Made by a program: the position numbers and the translations under genes. The notes below the pieces were generated by a model that worked only from the letters and a program-made list of their open reading frames with translations, ran no database searches and was not told the origin of the DNA. From Caprimulgus europaeus (taxonomy: Eukaryota; Chordata; Aves; Caprimulgiformes; Caprimulgidae): a stretch of DNA of 64,000 bases. The stretch is from positions 2,098,001 to 2,162,000 of the forward strand of contig OU015550.1 of assembly GCA_907165065.1 (NCBI GenBank), given 5' to 3'. Every line of letters starts with the position of its first letter. The stretch's first letter is position 1. Positions 1 through 11,200 of this stretch are shown here, in pieces.

Positions 1-35
1 TTTCATCATCCCGGAGCCGCCGCCTCAGCGCCCAG
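1..35 (+). other. SLC6A17: Putative 5' UTR exon of SLC6A17 (partial)
   Basis: The first 35 bases are GC-rich and end in CCCAG directly followed by GTAAGA, a strong donor site. The next coding exon on this strand is SLC6A17 exon 2, which has acceptor AGs and a short leader before its ATG, so a separate upstream 5' UTR exon is expected. No coding sequence is visible here. Assignment to SLC6A17 is inferred from position, strand and the donor; the transcription start lies outside the window. Confidence 0.5.
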
Positions 36-484
36 GTAAGACCCGGGGAGGGGGTGTAGGGTGGGGTGGGGTCTCCCCGGGTACCACCCGCTTTATTCGC
101 CCCCTTCCCAGCGCTGCTGTTTTGGGGTGAAAAATGCTCAGAATGGGTTGGGGAGGGGGCGAGTGGAGTCTGGAGACATCAGACGTGACACTAAGGGTGG
201 TGGCACTAAAAGCTAGAGGGGACATTTGAAGACAGCAAATGGCTTCAGTCACCCCGGGAAGGTTGGGGGGAGCTACCGAGGAGGGGGTGGGCACTGGTCA
301 CCCAGCTCAGGTTGGTTGGGGGGCTCATCCCCTCCAAGCTACTGGATGGGCAGAACTGGAGCTTCCAGATTGACCTTGACAATAACATTGGGAGAGGAGA
401 ACGTTCAGCTGCGTTATTTCCTTCCTGCCCCCCTAAAATGATTTATTTTATTAATTTACAAAGGGGGTTTATTTCCCCTTTTAT

Positions 485-511
485 TATTTATTTATTTATT
501 TATTTATTTAT
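485..511. repeat. (TTTA)n microsatellite
   Basis: About seven uninterrupted TTTA units follow a TTATTA lead-in. It lies in SLC6A17 intron 1. Confidence 0.9.
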
Positions 512-3500
512 GGTTAATGCTGTGTGTGCTTGGTTTTGAGGCAGAAAAACGAAGCTTGAGGTTCTAGTTTTGTGTCATTCTCAATATTGGGTGTGGAGAA
601 TCTTTCTTTCTTTCCTTCCTGCCCATTTATTGCCCCCCTAGAGGTGCCCCAAGGTCCGTGTTTCACGTTGGCATCTTGGCCACCTGCAAATTTGCATCGC
701 TCGGGGGAATATGAGCCTTCAACCAGCTGAGAAATCTACTCCCAGCTCTTTATAAAGGACCCAGAAGGTGAAATCCTTCTTCTCTCATCATGCTTTGGGT
801 CTGAGGCACCTGAGGTTTGAATCCAGCAGGAGCTGATGCAACTATTTCTGGTCTTGGGAGGAGGAAAAAAACCAAACCACCTCGAAAAGCCACAGCAGCT
901 GAGCTATTCTGGGCAGAGCATGAGAGTTCCTTGTGAATATCTCTCTAGAGGTGTCAGGACTAGGTCAAGGAACCTGGATGGTGGTTTGATGGCATCTGAG
1001 CTGCTGGGAAAGGAAATAAAATGTGGGTCTGAGCTTGTCCTCTGAGATAAATTAGAGACAGCTTCACTGAAATCGAGCAGAATCAAAGGCTTGGGTTTAA
1101 ATCTGGAGTGACTCCATTGAAGCTACTTCAAGCTGGCAGAGAATTTGGAGTTAAACCAGAGCCAAGCTGGAGTCACAAGGATTAAATTTACCCTGGATCA
1201 GATGTTGACCTCCACACATCCAGACCCAACCGTGGCCTTGGGAGGGGGGTTCTTGTTTTGGGGGGGTGTTTTTAAGCCCAGCCTTGGGGTTTTGTGTTGA
1301 TTTATTTGTTTACAAACGTAGCAGCAGCTTCGTGAATGACAAGAGGGGAAACCAAAACTCCCACAGGGGTTTGGATGTTGCCCATGAGGAGAAACCCAGG
1401 TTGGTTTTGGGGTTCAGGCACTGAGCTTTAGTCAGAGTGGGTGAGTTTAGAAGGGTCACTGGTATCTCACTGGGGAGAAAAAGATCATCTGGTGAATCAA
1501 GCAGAGCCCTGGAGGAGCCGTGTGACGCTTGGCTTTGGTAGGGTCACGTTCTCGCAGCTGATCTGTGTTTTCCTGGTACCAAATGAGAGATGAAAAGGGA
1601 CCAAAATGCGCTGAATCAATGGGCTGATTGATCCACTTCGTGACAAAGCCAAGAGCCAAGGTTTCTCCTCCTCCCCTGCTGTTGTGGCTGGCTCGTGACC
1701 CATTGGCAAAACTGCCCTTTTCTGAGGGTTTTGGGGGTTTTTTTGGTACCTATTGAAGAAAATTGTCCCTGTAATGTCACAATGTGGCATAAAAAACCCA
1801 AGCTGGGGGTGGTGGGAAATGTACCCACCTTGGGGTGAAGCACGTGGCTCCACCTCTACTTGCCTTTAGAGGAGCTGAGGGTTATTTATAACATCTGGGG
1901 GGGGGTTTGCTGGTGAGAGGCACTTGGGTGGGTGTCAGACAGAAGCGGGGGCAGCTCTGATTCATCAGTGAGTGTGAATGGCTCCTGTGGCGTGATGCTA
2001 AAGCAGGTCTGAGCGTTCACACGGGAAGGACGTGGCGTGGAGCATCTCCAGCACCTCCAGCTGGGAGCTGTTGAGCTGCTCTCAACCCTACTCTGGGACT
2101 GGGAGCTTGGTTTCCAGTAAAGCTTCTTGTGGGTGCCCTTGTCCCCAGGCACCTCTATGTTCTTCCCATCAGCTCACAGTGACCTTGGCCAAAGTTGGTG
2201 CCTCTCCACGTGTGGGTGTAAGGGATGGAGCACATCAGGGTGCAGCTCAGCTGGTGGGACTGAGTCACTGGGTGTCATCTCCACAGGGTAGTGAGATCTT
2301 GGTGCTAATTAACAGGGATGGTTTAAAGAAGGGGAGAGAGTGAGCAGCCCTGATGAGCCCAAATGGCAAGAACCTTCCCCAGGAGAAAGCCCCAGCACTG
2401 GGTAGACTTAAGATGGTGGCATCTTGGACCAGCCTTGGCTCAGGGAAGGGAGGTTTGTGTGACAGAGGCTGCAGGAAGGTCCTCAGAGCAGGGCTTGGGG
2501 GGGGGATCAGAGCTGCAACGCTTCTGTGTTGGGGCTAAAATCTCTTCTTGGGGCTTTGAAGTGGAGTTTGGACACTGCTGGTGGGGTCCTACCCTTGGTT
2601 TCTTGTGGCTTGTAGGAGTGGGGTGTCTCCCAAAGGACCTGCTCTGTGAGGACAATCTCTTTCCCATGCAGAGACACTCCTGACCATGGGGAGCAGCAGG
2701 AGCTCATTTTCTCATGATGTGGTCTCACAGCTGGGACGTGCACCCAGGGCTCCGCAGCGTGCAGAAGATGCTTGTTCCTTCCCTCTGTCCCTCCTTCCTG
2801 GGTGACCTTGGATCTGCTCCTTCCTCTCCCTGCTCCAGTCTCCCCATCTGCACCAACCAGCCTGGCCCTTGGTTCAAGGTTTCCCTGGCCCCATGGGTGC
2901 TGGGGAGGATGAGGAGCTGCAAATTGATGCTCAGATCTTCCAGCCTGAACCTGAGAGTGACCTTCCACCTCCTGAAATCCTTCTGTCCCCTTTGCTCTTC
3001 TCTCCCTTCCCTGACCTTGCTGGAGTGAGATGAACCTTCCTGGGGCTGATGAGCTTCTCCAGGAGCTTCCCTTCTCCTTCTCTATCAGGAGCTCTGGGGG
3101 ATTTGCCTGGAGGGGTCGCAGCTGAAGGAGGAGAGATGGTGGGGTAGGGATGGACCAGCAGAGCGTCCCTGTGGTTTAAATGTTAATTTTGAATTCACGC
3201 AAGCTCAGCCTCAATTTCCTGCCTCAGTTTCCCCTTTATGAACCCAAACAGGGACCCAAGTGCAGAATTTGCTCATAGCAGAGGAGGACTCTCCCCCTGT
3301 GCCTGTCCTTCAGACCCAGAAGGTGTTTGCTGCTGGTGGCTGCTCTCCTCAGAAGCTGCTGTCAATCCCCATCTCCTTTGTCCCCACCTTCCCCCGCGCT
3401 CCCAGGCCCAGCTGAAAGCTTTGCTGACACCTTTCCAGCCCGGTTTATTGCTCCTCAGCCATCTTCCCAAGAAAGCAAGGACAGGCTGAGGCAGGACATG

Positions 3501-4261
3501 CAGCTCGGAGTGTCCCTCCTCTGCTGAACCGTTTGTGATGCTGGTGGCAGGGTTGGGCTGGGGGACGTGGTGCCCTCAGCTCCTGGAGGTCTTCCCTTAT
3601 CCCAGAATAGCAGCTTTTTTTCCCCAGTGGGTGTTTCTGTCTCCAGCTGGGTTTGATGGGAACCTCTGGGCAGAGGTTAAACCCCTTGGGTGGAGCAAAG
3701 CAGGAGCTTCTCCATCTCTGCCCCTTCCCTGGTTGGAGTGACTCCAGCTTGTACCACGGCAAACCATTGCCACGTGCCTTCAACCTGCTGTGGTGGTGGC
3801 TCTTGAGCTGTCAGGGCAAAGGGACATGGTGGCTGAGGCCACCTCTGTGTCACCTGGACAGGAGGGACATGGATGGGAGATTGTCACTTGGTGCAAGCAA
3901 GAGCCCTGGGCTCTGCTGGTGAGTTTGGTGTGGGAGTGGGGTTCAGAGGGTGGTGGTTGCTTCTCACAGGGGCTGAGGTCCTCCAAGGGGTTAGAGATGA
4001 AGGCACCCACTGGGGACCATGAAAGTGGGAATCCCATTCATGGAGATACCCAGGGACACTGGGTGGTGGGATTTGCAGGAGGTAAGTTATCCCCAGGGAC
4101 ATCATCATGATGCTTTCCCCAATGCCCCCTCTTATAACACCCCACAGGATGTTGTTGGTTGCTCTCAAGTGATGTCTAGAGATGCCAGCACTGATCCCAG
4201 CACAAACTGGTCCTTTCCCTGGTCCTACCATGGGAAAAGCCATGGTCCTTCTTCAGGGACG

Positions 4262-4588
4262 TACCTGAAGGGGCTCCAGGAAGGCTGGGGAGGGGCTTTG
4301 GCCAAGGGCAGGGAGTGACAGAACAAGGGGTGATGGCTTGAAAGTGGCAGAGGGGAGATGGAGATGAGATGTGAGGGAGAAATTGTTTGGTGTGAGGGTG
4401 GTGAGACCCTGGCCCAGGTTGGCCAGAGAAGCTGTGGCTGCTCCTCCCTGGAAGTGTTCTGGGCCAGGTTGGATGAGGCTTTGAGCAACCTGGTCTAGTG
4501 GAAGGTGTCCCTGCTGCTGGCAGGGGGGTTGGGACTGGATGAGCTTTCAGGTCCCTCCCAACCCAAACCAGTCTGGGATTCTGAGTGA
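4262..4588 (+). mobile_element. CR1 LINE 3'-end fragment
   Basis: The fragment begins with TACCTGAAGGGGCTCC and runs through the typical CR1 3' region: a GTGAGGGTGGTGAGACCCTGG-like segment, then GAGCAACCTGGTCTAGTGGAAGG, ending in CAGTCTGGGATTCTGAG. It matches, in opposite orientation, the copy at 47187-47785, so both belong to one subfamily. It is 5'-truncated, as is usual for CR1. It lies in sense orientation to SLC6A17 intron 1. Confidence 0.9.
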
Positions 4589-6240
4589 CATCAGCACTGG
4601 TTTTACCTGGGCAAGGTGGTTGGTTCAAAGGGACTCCTGATCTGGCAGTGCAAGTGAGGTTCTCACAAGCTTGAAAGACCCTAATCTTGTCTTCTAAAGA
4701 GAAAGAAAAAATGCACATTTAAGAAAATTAAGGTCACGAGGACTGAGTAGACAAGGTGAATCTTCATCCTTCAGTGACAAGGGTTTTCTGTCCTTCTCCA
4801 GCCTGAGAAGATCCTGGTTGTCAGCTGATCTGCCCCGTCTCTCTCTCAGGGTGGTTGTTGGTTTTGGCAGATGCATTTTTGATTAAATTCTCTTTTCAGT
4901 CAAAGAAATGAGCAGAAATACCTTTCTCAGCTGGGTTTGGAGGGGTGTGGACCTTGGGGCTGGTGGGGAAATGAATAGGAAGAGTCCTGTTGACCTCACT
5001 GTTCCCTGGATCAGGTCCTTGTGCCGTGTGGTTGGTGGCTTTGTGCTGGTTCTGGCTGGACTCATCTCCTGGTACCGGTAGGATGTGGATGGCAAAGGTT
5101 GGGTACACTCATGGCATTGCTGTTGGGGACAGTCCTCTCTCCTTCAGGCCTGGATCTCCTCCAGGCAACACCACCATCACCAGGCTGGGGCTGAGCCATC
5201 TGGGAGACAGCAGGACCTCCCTAGGCAAGCCATGGAGACACTGGCAGAGCCGTGCTGGGATGAAGATTTGAACCTCTGCTGTGGTTTTCACCTGCTCTGG
5301 TTCAATTTGGGTACATCTCTCAGGGGGAGGAGGACTTGTACTTCTGCTCCTTCACCCTCATCTCATCCTTTGTTGTCATCTCATCCCAGTGCCTAGAGAG
5401 CCCTTGCCCCAGCCCCAGGAGAGCAGCCAAGGCACCCCTTTTGATCCTTAAATCCTTTGGGAGTGTTGCTGTCTTAGGTGTCCTCCAAAGTGCTGAGAGC
5501 CTCTGGGACTTTGGAAGGTGCTTGAAGAAACCTGCTCCTCAAGGACGCTGTGTCCTGCTGCCCAAGGACATCCCATCGTGAGGATATCACTGGAGGGGAA
5601 CTACACTGAGGAAGGGGAGAGGTGGAGATCCAGAGGCAGATGCTGTGGGGTCTGTCCTGACCCCATTGCGCTGACCTGGCTCAACACCACCTTCCCTGGA
5701 GCTGGGCATCTCCCAGGCTTTGCTCCAAGGGGTTGAACTGTCCCAGGAGAGCAGTTTGGGTGCTTTCACCATGGAGCATGGAGCTCTGGAGGCTTGTCCA
5801 GCAGAATCTAGGTCTTTTAGGCCCTATGCCTAATATAAAGAGAGACTTTAGCCCGTGAGGCTGAATCCCCCTGAAGATCTGAGTCACCTTCACGTGGAAG
5901 GAGCTTAAATGGCTGCTGAGCAGACAGGGAGCAGCAAACAACTCATGGGTGATTCAACCATGTCTGTGCAAATCTATAGAGACCCTGATCCAAACCTGAT
6001 GGAAATCCCAGTGATTTTCCTGGCTGCTGGATGTGGCCCTTCCCCACCCCTGTGCCTGTCCCCATGGCGGTGGAGGATGCAGCAGCCACGTGCTGGTCAT
6101 TGCCACCATCGAGCCGTGGGTTGTGAATGAACCCTCATTAGGAAATTCAACATCACTGGGGTCAGGCTTGAAAGAAGAATTCAAACAGCTTCTCTGGAGG
6201 AGCCGGATCCAGGATCCAGGAGAGATGTGGAGCCACCACG

Positions 6241-6253
6241 GTTGCATGGCAAC
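6241..6253. promoter_or_regulatory. X-box-like palindrome (possible RFX site)
   Basis: The sequence GTTGCATGGCAAC has two inverted GTTGC/GCAAC half-sites around a 3-bp centre. RFX factors bind GTTRCC-type inverted half-sites (known). The spacing is one base shorter than the classic 14-mer, so this is only a candidate. It lies in SLC6A17 intron 1 about 1.8 kb upstream of the start codon. Confidence 0.3.
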
Positions 6254-8003
6254 GGATGCAGCCGGCAGCTGAAAATAGCTTTGGTGACAGGAACGGAGCC
6301 TGGCAAAGGGAGAAGTTTCTTCAGGGGTGAAAAAAACCACCCAAGGTGAGGGAAAGGAGGGTGAGGTTTCCTGCTGCTGGTGCTTTGCTTCCTTCCTGCC
6401 TTGGGATCTTGGTGTCCTGGGCTTTGCTCAGCTGGGCTGAACTCACTGCTGGGAAAAGGTTTGGGATTGTGAGCTGAACTGGGTCAAAAAGATGGATGTT
6501 TGTCCAAAACAAAGAGCTGGAGAAGGATCTGGAACATTATGGGAGAATTTTCCTTCTGCTCACCTTCTGGGGACAGTGGGAGGCCCATCCTTCATCATCC
6601 ATCCTGGCAGAGACCGGCCATCCATGCTGAGGGTTGGCTGCCCTTCTTATGGGTTATTTGTGTGATGTCACCTGTGAGATGCCACCTGGGTCTTGTGTGA
6701 GGTTTGAACTGAAGGAGAAAGCCCCCAGGGTGAGGGTGAGATGATGCTATGGCCAGGCCAGGATGGGACAGGTCCCCAGGTCATGGCATCATTGCTCTTC
6801 CAGGGTCTGGTGACCAGCCTGGTGTCCCCTGGCAAGTAGGGACAGAGGGGAGAGAAAAGAAGCAAGTGTGGCTCTTTGGGAGAGTCATTTGCCCAAGATT
6901 TGAAGTTTCTTGTGGGGTTTCTGTGTCTTCTCCCCAGCTGACGAAGCTCCACAGTCCCAGATGAGGTGAGAGCTGCCAGACCAACTCCAGTTCTCCCAGT
7001 ATGGAGAAGAGGGACATGGTGCGTTCCCACTTTGGGGAGCCCCAGCCCCCTTGATGCTCCAAAGCTTTTTGAGGCAGAGGTGCTGGTGTTGAACCCACGT
7101 TCCCTCCATGGGTCCAAAAATGACCCTGTCTGCACCCAACCCAACCCCACACCCATGGGATCTGGTGCCATCAGTTCTGGGAATGAGGTAGTGGGGGCAA
7201 ACCGGTGTAACTGGTGTAACCATACGGACACTGTGGTACTGGTACGGCTCTGTCCAGCCAAGGTTGGCCCACGGTGAAGGGTGGGAAGGTGGAGGAGCTG
7301 GGATGATGGATGGTTTTGCCTTGGCTGCCGCTGTTTTGTGGCTGTTATCTGTTGTAGCTGCCTGGGAAGGTTCAGCTGCAGGCTCCAGGGCTTTTAAGTC
7401 ACTCCTGATAATGTCCAGGGATGGAGAGATGGCCTGGACATTTGTCACTGTCACCCCAGAGCTTTCAAACCCCTGCAGGGTCAGGAGGGGAAGGAGCAGA
7501 GCAGGGAGGGCAGAGCCCTGGATGATGTTGGATGTGGTGTCAGCCCTTGGCAGTGCTGCTGGCCCAGGAATGGGGTTGTTAGAGGTTAAATGAGGTGTCA
7601 CGGTGATGTCACCGGCTCTATCGCTTGTCACCATCCCCCTGCTCCCTGGGGAAATTCCCTCCCATGGGTCATGGGAAGCTCTTCTCCGTGAATGCTGAGC
7701 CAGGAGGTTGCTCCTGGCCCATCCTTCATGGAGAAGGGGGCTCTTAGCATCCCCCAGCCCTGAAGGAGCTCCTCAAGGCATGGGGTGATGAAGACCCTCC
7801 TACCTCTGGTGCTGCCAGGACACCCTTGGGGTAAAGCAAAACCAACTCATCCTTTGTTGACCCCTTCCCCACTCAGGTCCTGCTGATGAAGAGGAGGTGA
7901 AGCCCAAGCTGTAGCTCACGTGGGTCCTGTTCCCTGTGGGACACTCATCTTCTCCCCTCACCCCATCCCAGCCCAGCCCTCGGGGCCGTGCGGAGCCGTC
8001 CCG

Positions 8004-8289
8004 ATGCCGAAGAACAGCAAAGTGACGCAGCGGGAGCACAGCAGCGAGCATGTCACCGAGTCGGTGGCCGATTTGCTGGCCCATGAAGAGCCCGTGGACT
8101 ACAAACGCAGTGTCCTCAACGTGACAGGAGAAACCTGGGACAAACAGAAGGATGGGGAGGAGGAGCTGGATGCGGAGAACCGGCCGGCGTGGAACAGCAA
8201 GCTGCAGTACATCCTGGCGCAGATCGGCTACTCCGTGGGGCTGGGCAACGTCTGGCGCTTCCCCTACCTCTGCCAGAAGAATGGAGGAG
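8004..8289 (+). CDS. SLC6A17: SLC6A17 first coding exon (residues 1-95)
   Basis: The start ATG at 8004 is chosen because [16 protein letters not shown] is the known conserved N-terminus. Its context (CCCG before ATG) is not a strong Kozak. The upstream exon boundary is probably one of the AGs at 7970-7976. The exon encodes the cytosolic N-terminus and TM1 with the SLC6 [10 protein letters not shown] signature. It ends one base into a Gly codon before GTGAGA (phase 1). Confidence 0.96.
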
Positions 8290-11200
8290 GTGAGAGATGG
8301 GGCAGGGGTGGGCTCAGCCCTTGGGGAAGGGGGTATGGCCCAATCCTGCCTCGCTGCACGTCAGGATGTGGATCCTGGGGTAGGATGAGGATTATTTGGG
8401 CTCTGAAGATGGAAAGGGGCAGCCAGGAGCTGCTCACCGCTGTGGTGCCATCAGTGCAGAGATGGAGGAACCTCCAGGATGGTCTCCTCCTAAAGGGTGT
8501 TCCCCCTGCTCCAAAGTCAAGGTGAATCCCAGGTGGGGAGCCAGGATTTCTCACTGCAGCCCCTAGTTCCTGTTGGGGCAATTTGGAAATTAGGGGGTGA
8601 AAAAAAAGAGAGTGTTCTTCCATGTCCCCAGGTCCTGAAGCTGCGTTGTGTGGGCTCCAGCTCCTTCCCAAACCTTCCTCCCAGCCAGCTCATCCTCTAA
8701 TCCCACCTCATGCCCCCTCCCTTGGTTTCCAGGGGTGGGTCAAGGTTCTTCCAGTCGTGTTGAGACCCGACACCCTTCATAACATTGATGAGAGGCTTGG
8801 TTGCTCATCATTCATCCAAACCCTTGAGGCTTCTCCTTCCCAGCATTGACCTTTGCAGTGATGGGAAGCAGCTCTTGCCGAGTGGCATCGAATGAAGCTG
8901 GGATCAGTCCCCCCCCTTTGCTCTCACCTTGTCCCCAGCCCACACCCCTTGACGTGCCCCCACCCTGGCACTGCCAAACCTGCAATGCTCTCAATAATTA
9001 AAACATCTCCGGTGTCATCTCCACCATGAGTCATGCTCCCAAATGAAGACCTGTGCAGTCAGCACTTCCCACCCTGGAGCTGCTCACACCCCGTTCCCAT
9101 CCCGGCTGGGATGGAGCACGACCAGCTCCTGCATCCCAGCATCTCCCCAGCCGCCGGCACACTGAGCTCCCGGTGTCCTGGTTTGCATCCAGGCTCGGTT
9201 CCGGTGCTGCTCGGCTTTGCTTGGTGCCTTGGCCACCTCGCAGGGTTGAGGAGAGGGTCTGAGCATGGGCTTGGGTTGCAGCGAGCTCCTGAGGGTGAAG
9301 GAGGTCAGAGGCAGAGCCTGGAGTGAATCCGGGGCTGGCAAACACGGATATGGACCTGCTGGCTTCATCACACAGCTCTCCAGCTCTGGGCTGTGGTTTT
9401 CCTGATTAAAGGTGATCAGGAGTCACCTCAGACCTGGAGATTAAAGACCCAAGAGTCCAGTTTCTCTGTGTTCCCTTAACCCAGCCGTGCCTCAGTTTCC
9501 CCATTGGCACAGCACTCAATAATTAACAATATTTACTGCAGCGAATGAAATGTTCTGGGTTTATCCTGAGGTTTCTGCTCCTCTGTGTTTGTGGGGCTTT
9601 AGTCTCAGCTGTCCCAGGTTCCTGGTGGCAGGAGGGGCAGCTCATGTTCCCCAGCTGGGATTCATCCTGGTGTGTTCCCGAGCCAATCCCAGGCTCAATT
9701 CACTCCCTGTGTTGGGGGAGAATTTTTGGACTGTTTTTAGACCAGCTGGGATGTGGAGCAGGGATGAGAAACTGAACCTCCAACAGCCCCGGGACCCACT
9801 GCCCTGGAGGAAATGGGTGCACTGGGATGGAACCCAGCGGCTCAGCCCCATCCTGGGGTGAGACATTGTGACACGGAGCCAGGCAAGGACTAGGACAAGC
9901 AGGTGGTTTTTTAGGAGCCTCCTTGCTGTTGTGTGACATCTTCCTGCAGCAGATCTCAAAAAAGGCTTTACAAGCTGCCCCAACTGCTGCCCCAACCATT
10001 GCCCCTATTGACAGATGGGGAAACTGAGGCACGGAGCTGGGAACTGGCTTGAGCAGCAGATTGCTGAGCTTTCCTGTGCTTTTTCTTTTGGCCAAGTGAC
10101 ATCATGTTCCCTGTCCCATGGGCCAGATGATCCTTTTCTACATTTTCTTCCCACCTTTTTACCCTCTTGGCCCCTGGCTGAGGTTCCTCCGGGGCTAGGA
10201 GGTTGGTGCCAGACAGATGGATGCAGGAGCTGGGGAGCAATGGACAAACCTTCTCTGGGGGTGCTGAGCAGCCTGGGGATGTGGTGGTGGCTCCTTTCTC
10301 TCCTGCTCCCCAAGCAGGTGTCTGCAGGGAGATCAGTTGTGTGCTGGTACCAAGATGGTTTGGAGCCAAACTTCCAGGACTTGGTGTGCCAGGAGCTGAC
10401 CCAGGCTGGCAGCGCTGCCCGCTGTGGTACCACACTGGCACTGCTGGGCATGAACTGGTGCCCATCTTTCCAGAGATCACTGGAACAAAGTCTCCAATAT
10501 TGGAGCAATTTCACAGAACCACAGAATGATGGAGGTTGGAAGGGACCTCAGGAGCTCATCCAGTCCCACCCCCCTGCCAAAGCAGGTTCCCTACACCAGG
10601 TTGCACAGGAAAGTGTCCAGGTGGGTTTGAACATCTCCAGAGATGGAGACTCCACACCCTTTCTGGGCAGCCTTTTCCATCTGAATCTGTCCATCTGCCT
10701 CACCTCCATCCATCCACAGGTCAAGGTGTGGATGCCCAGGAGGGTGGAACAGAGATGGGATGCTCGTGGTCCTTCCTGAATTAGCTCCAGCTCTGCCCTG
10801 CTCTTTCCCTCTCCCTTCATCCTCCTGATCACCCTGGATGATCACAGCCAAGTGCAGGGTCCTGCCCCTGGGTCAGGACAATCCTGGTTATTGATACAGG
10901 TTGATGATAGGAGATGATGTGCTGGAAAGAAGCCCTGAGGAAAAGGACTTGAAGGTAGTAGTGGATGAAAAGCTGGACATGAGCCACCAATGTGCATCTG
11001 CAGCCCAGAAGGCCAACCCCATCCTGGGCTGCATCAAGAGCAGCGTGGGCAGCAGGTCAAGAGAGGTGATTCTGCCCTTCTACTCCACTCTGGTGAGACC
11101 TCCCCTGGAGTACTGCATCCAGTTTTGGAGCCCTCAGTACAAGAAGGATGTGGACCTGTTGGAGCCAGTCCAGAGGAGGCCACAAAAATAATCAAAGGGC

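Larger units (their letters stand above)
36..7971 (+). other. SLC6A17: SLC6A17 intron 1 (about 7.9 kb)
   Basis: No coding exon is recognisable between the putative 5' exon and the first coding exon. The stretch holds a (TTTA)n microsatellite at about 485-511, a CR1 LINE fragment at 4262-4588 and a near-palindromic X-box-like motif at 6241-6253. The other open frames here are short, lack similarity I recognise and do not show paired splice sites. The rest is unremarkable unique sequence. Confidence 0.6.

Noticed and set aside
4176..4718. Minus-strand open frame of 180 codons
   Set aside because: It overlaps a CR1 fragment in antisense and has the same peptide pieces as the CR1 copy at 47187-47785.
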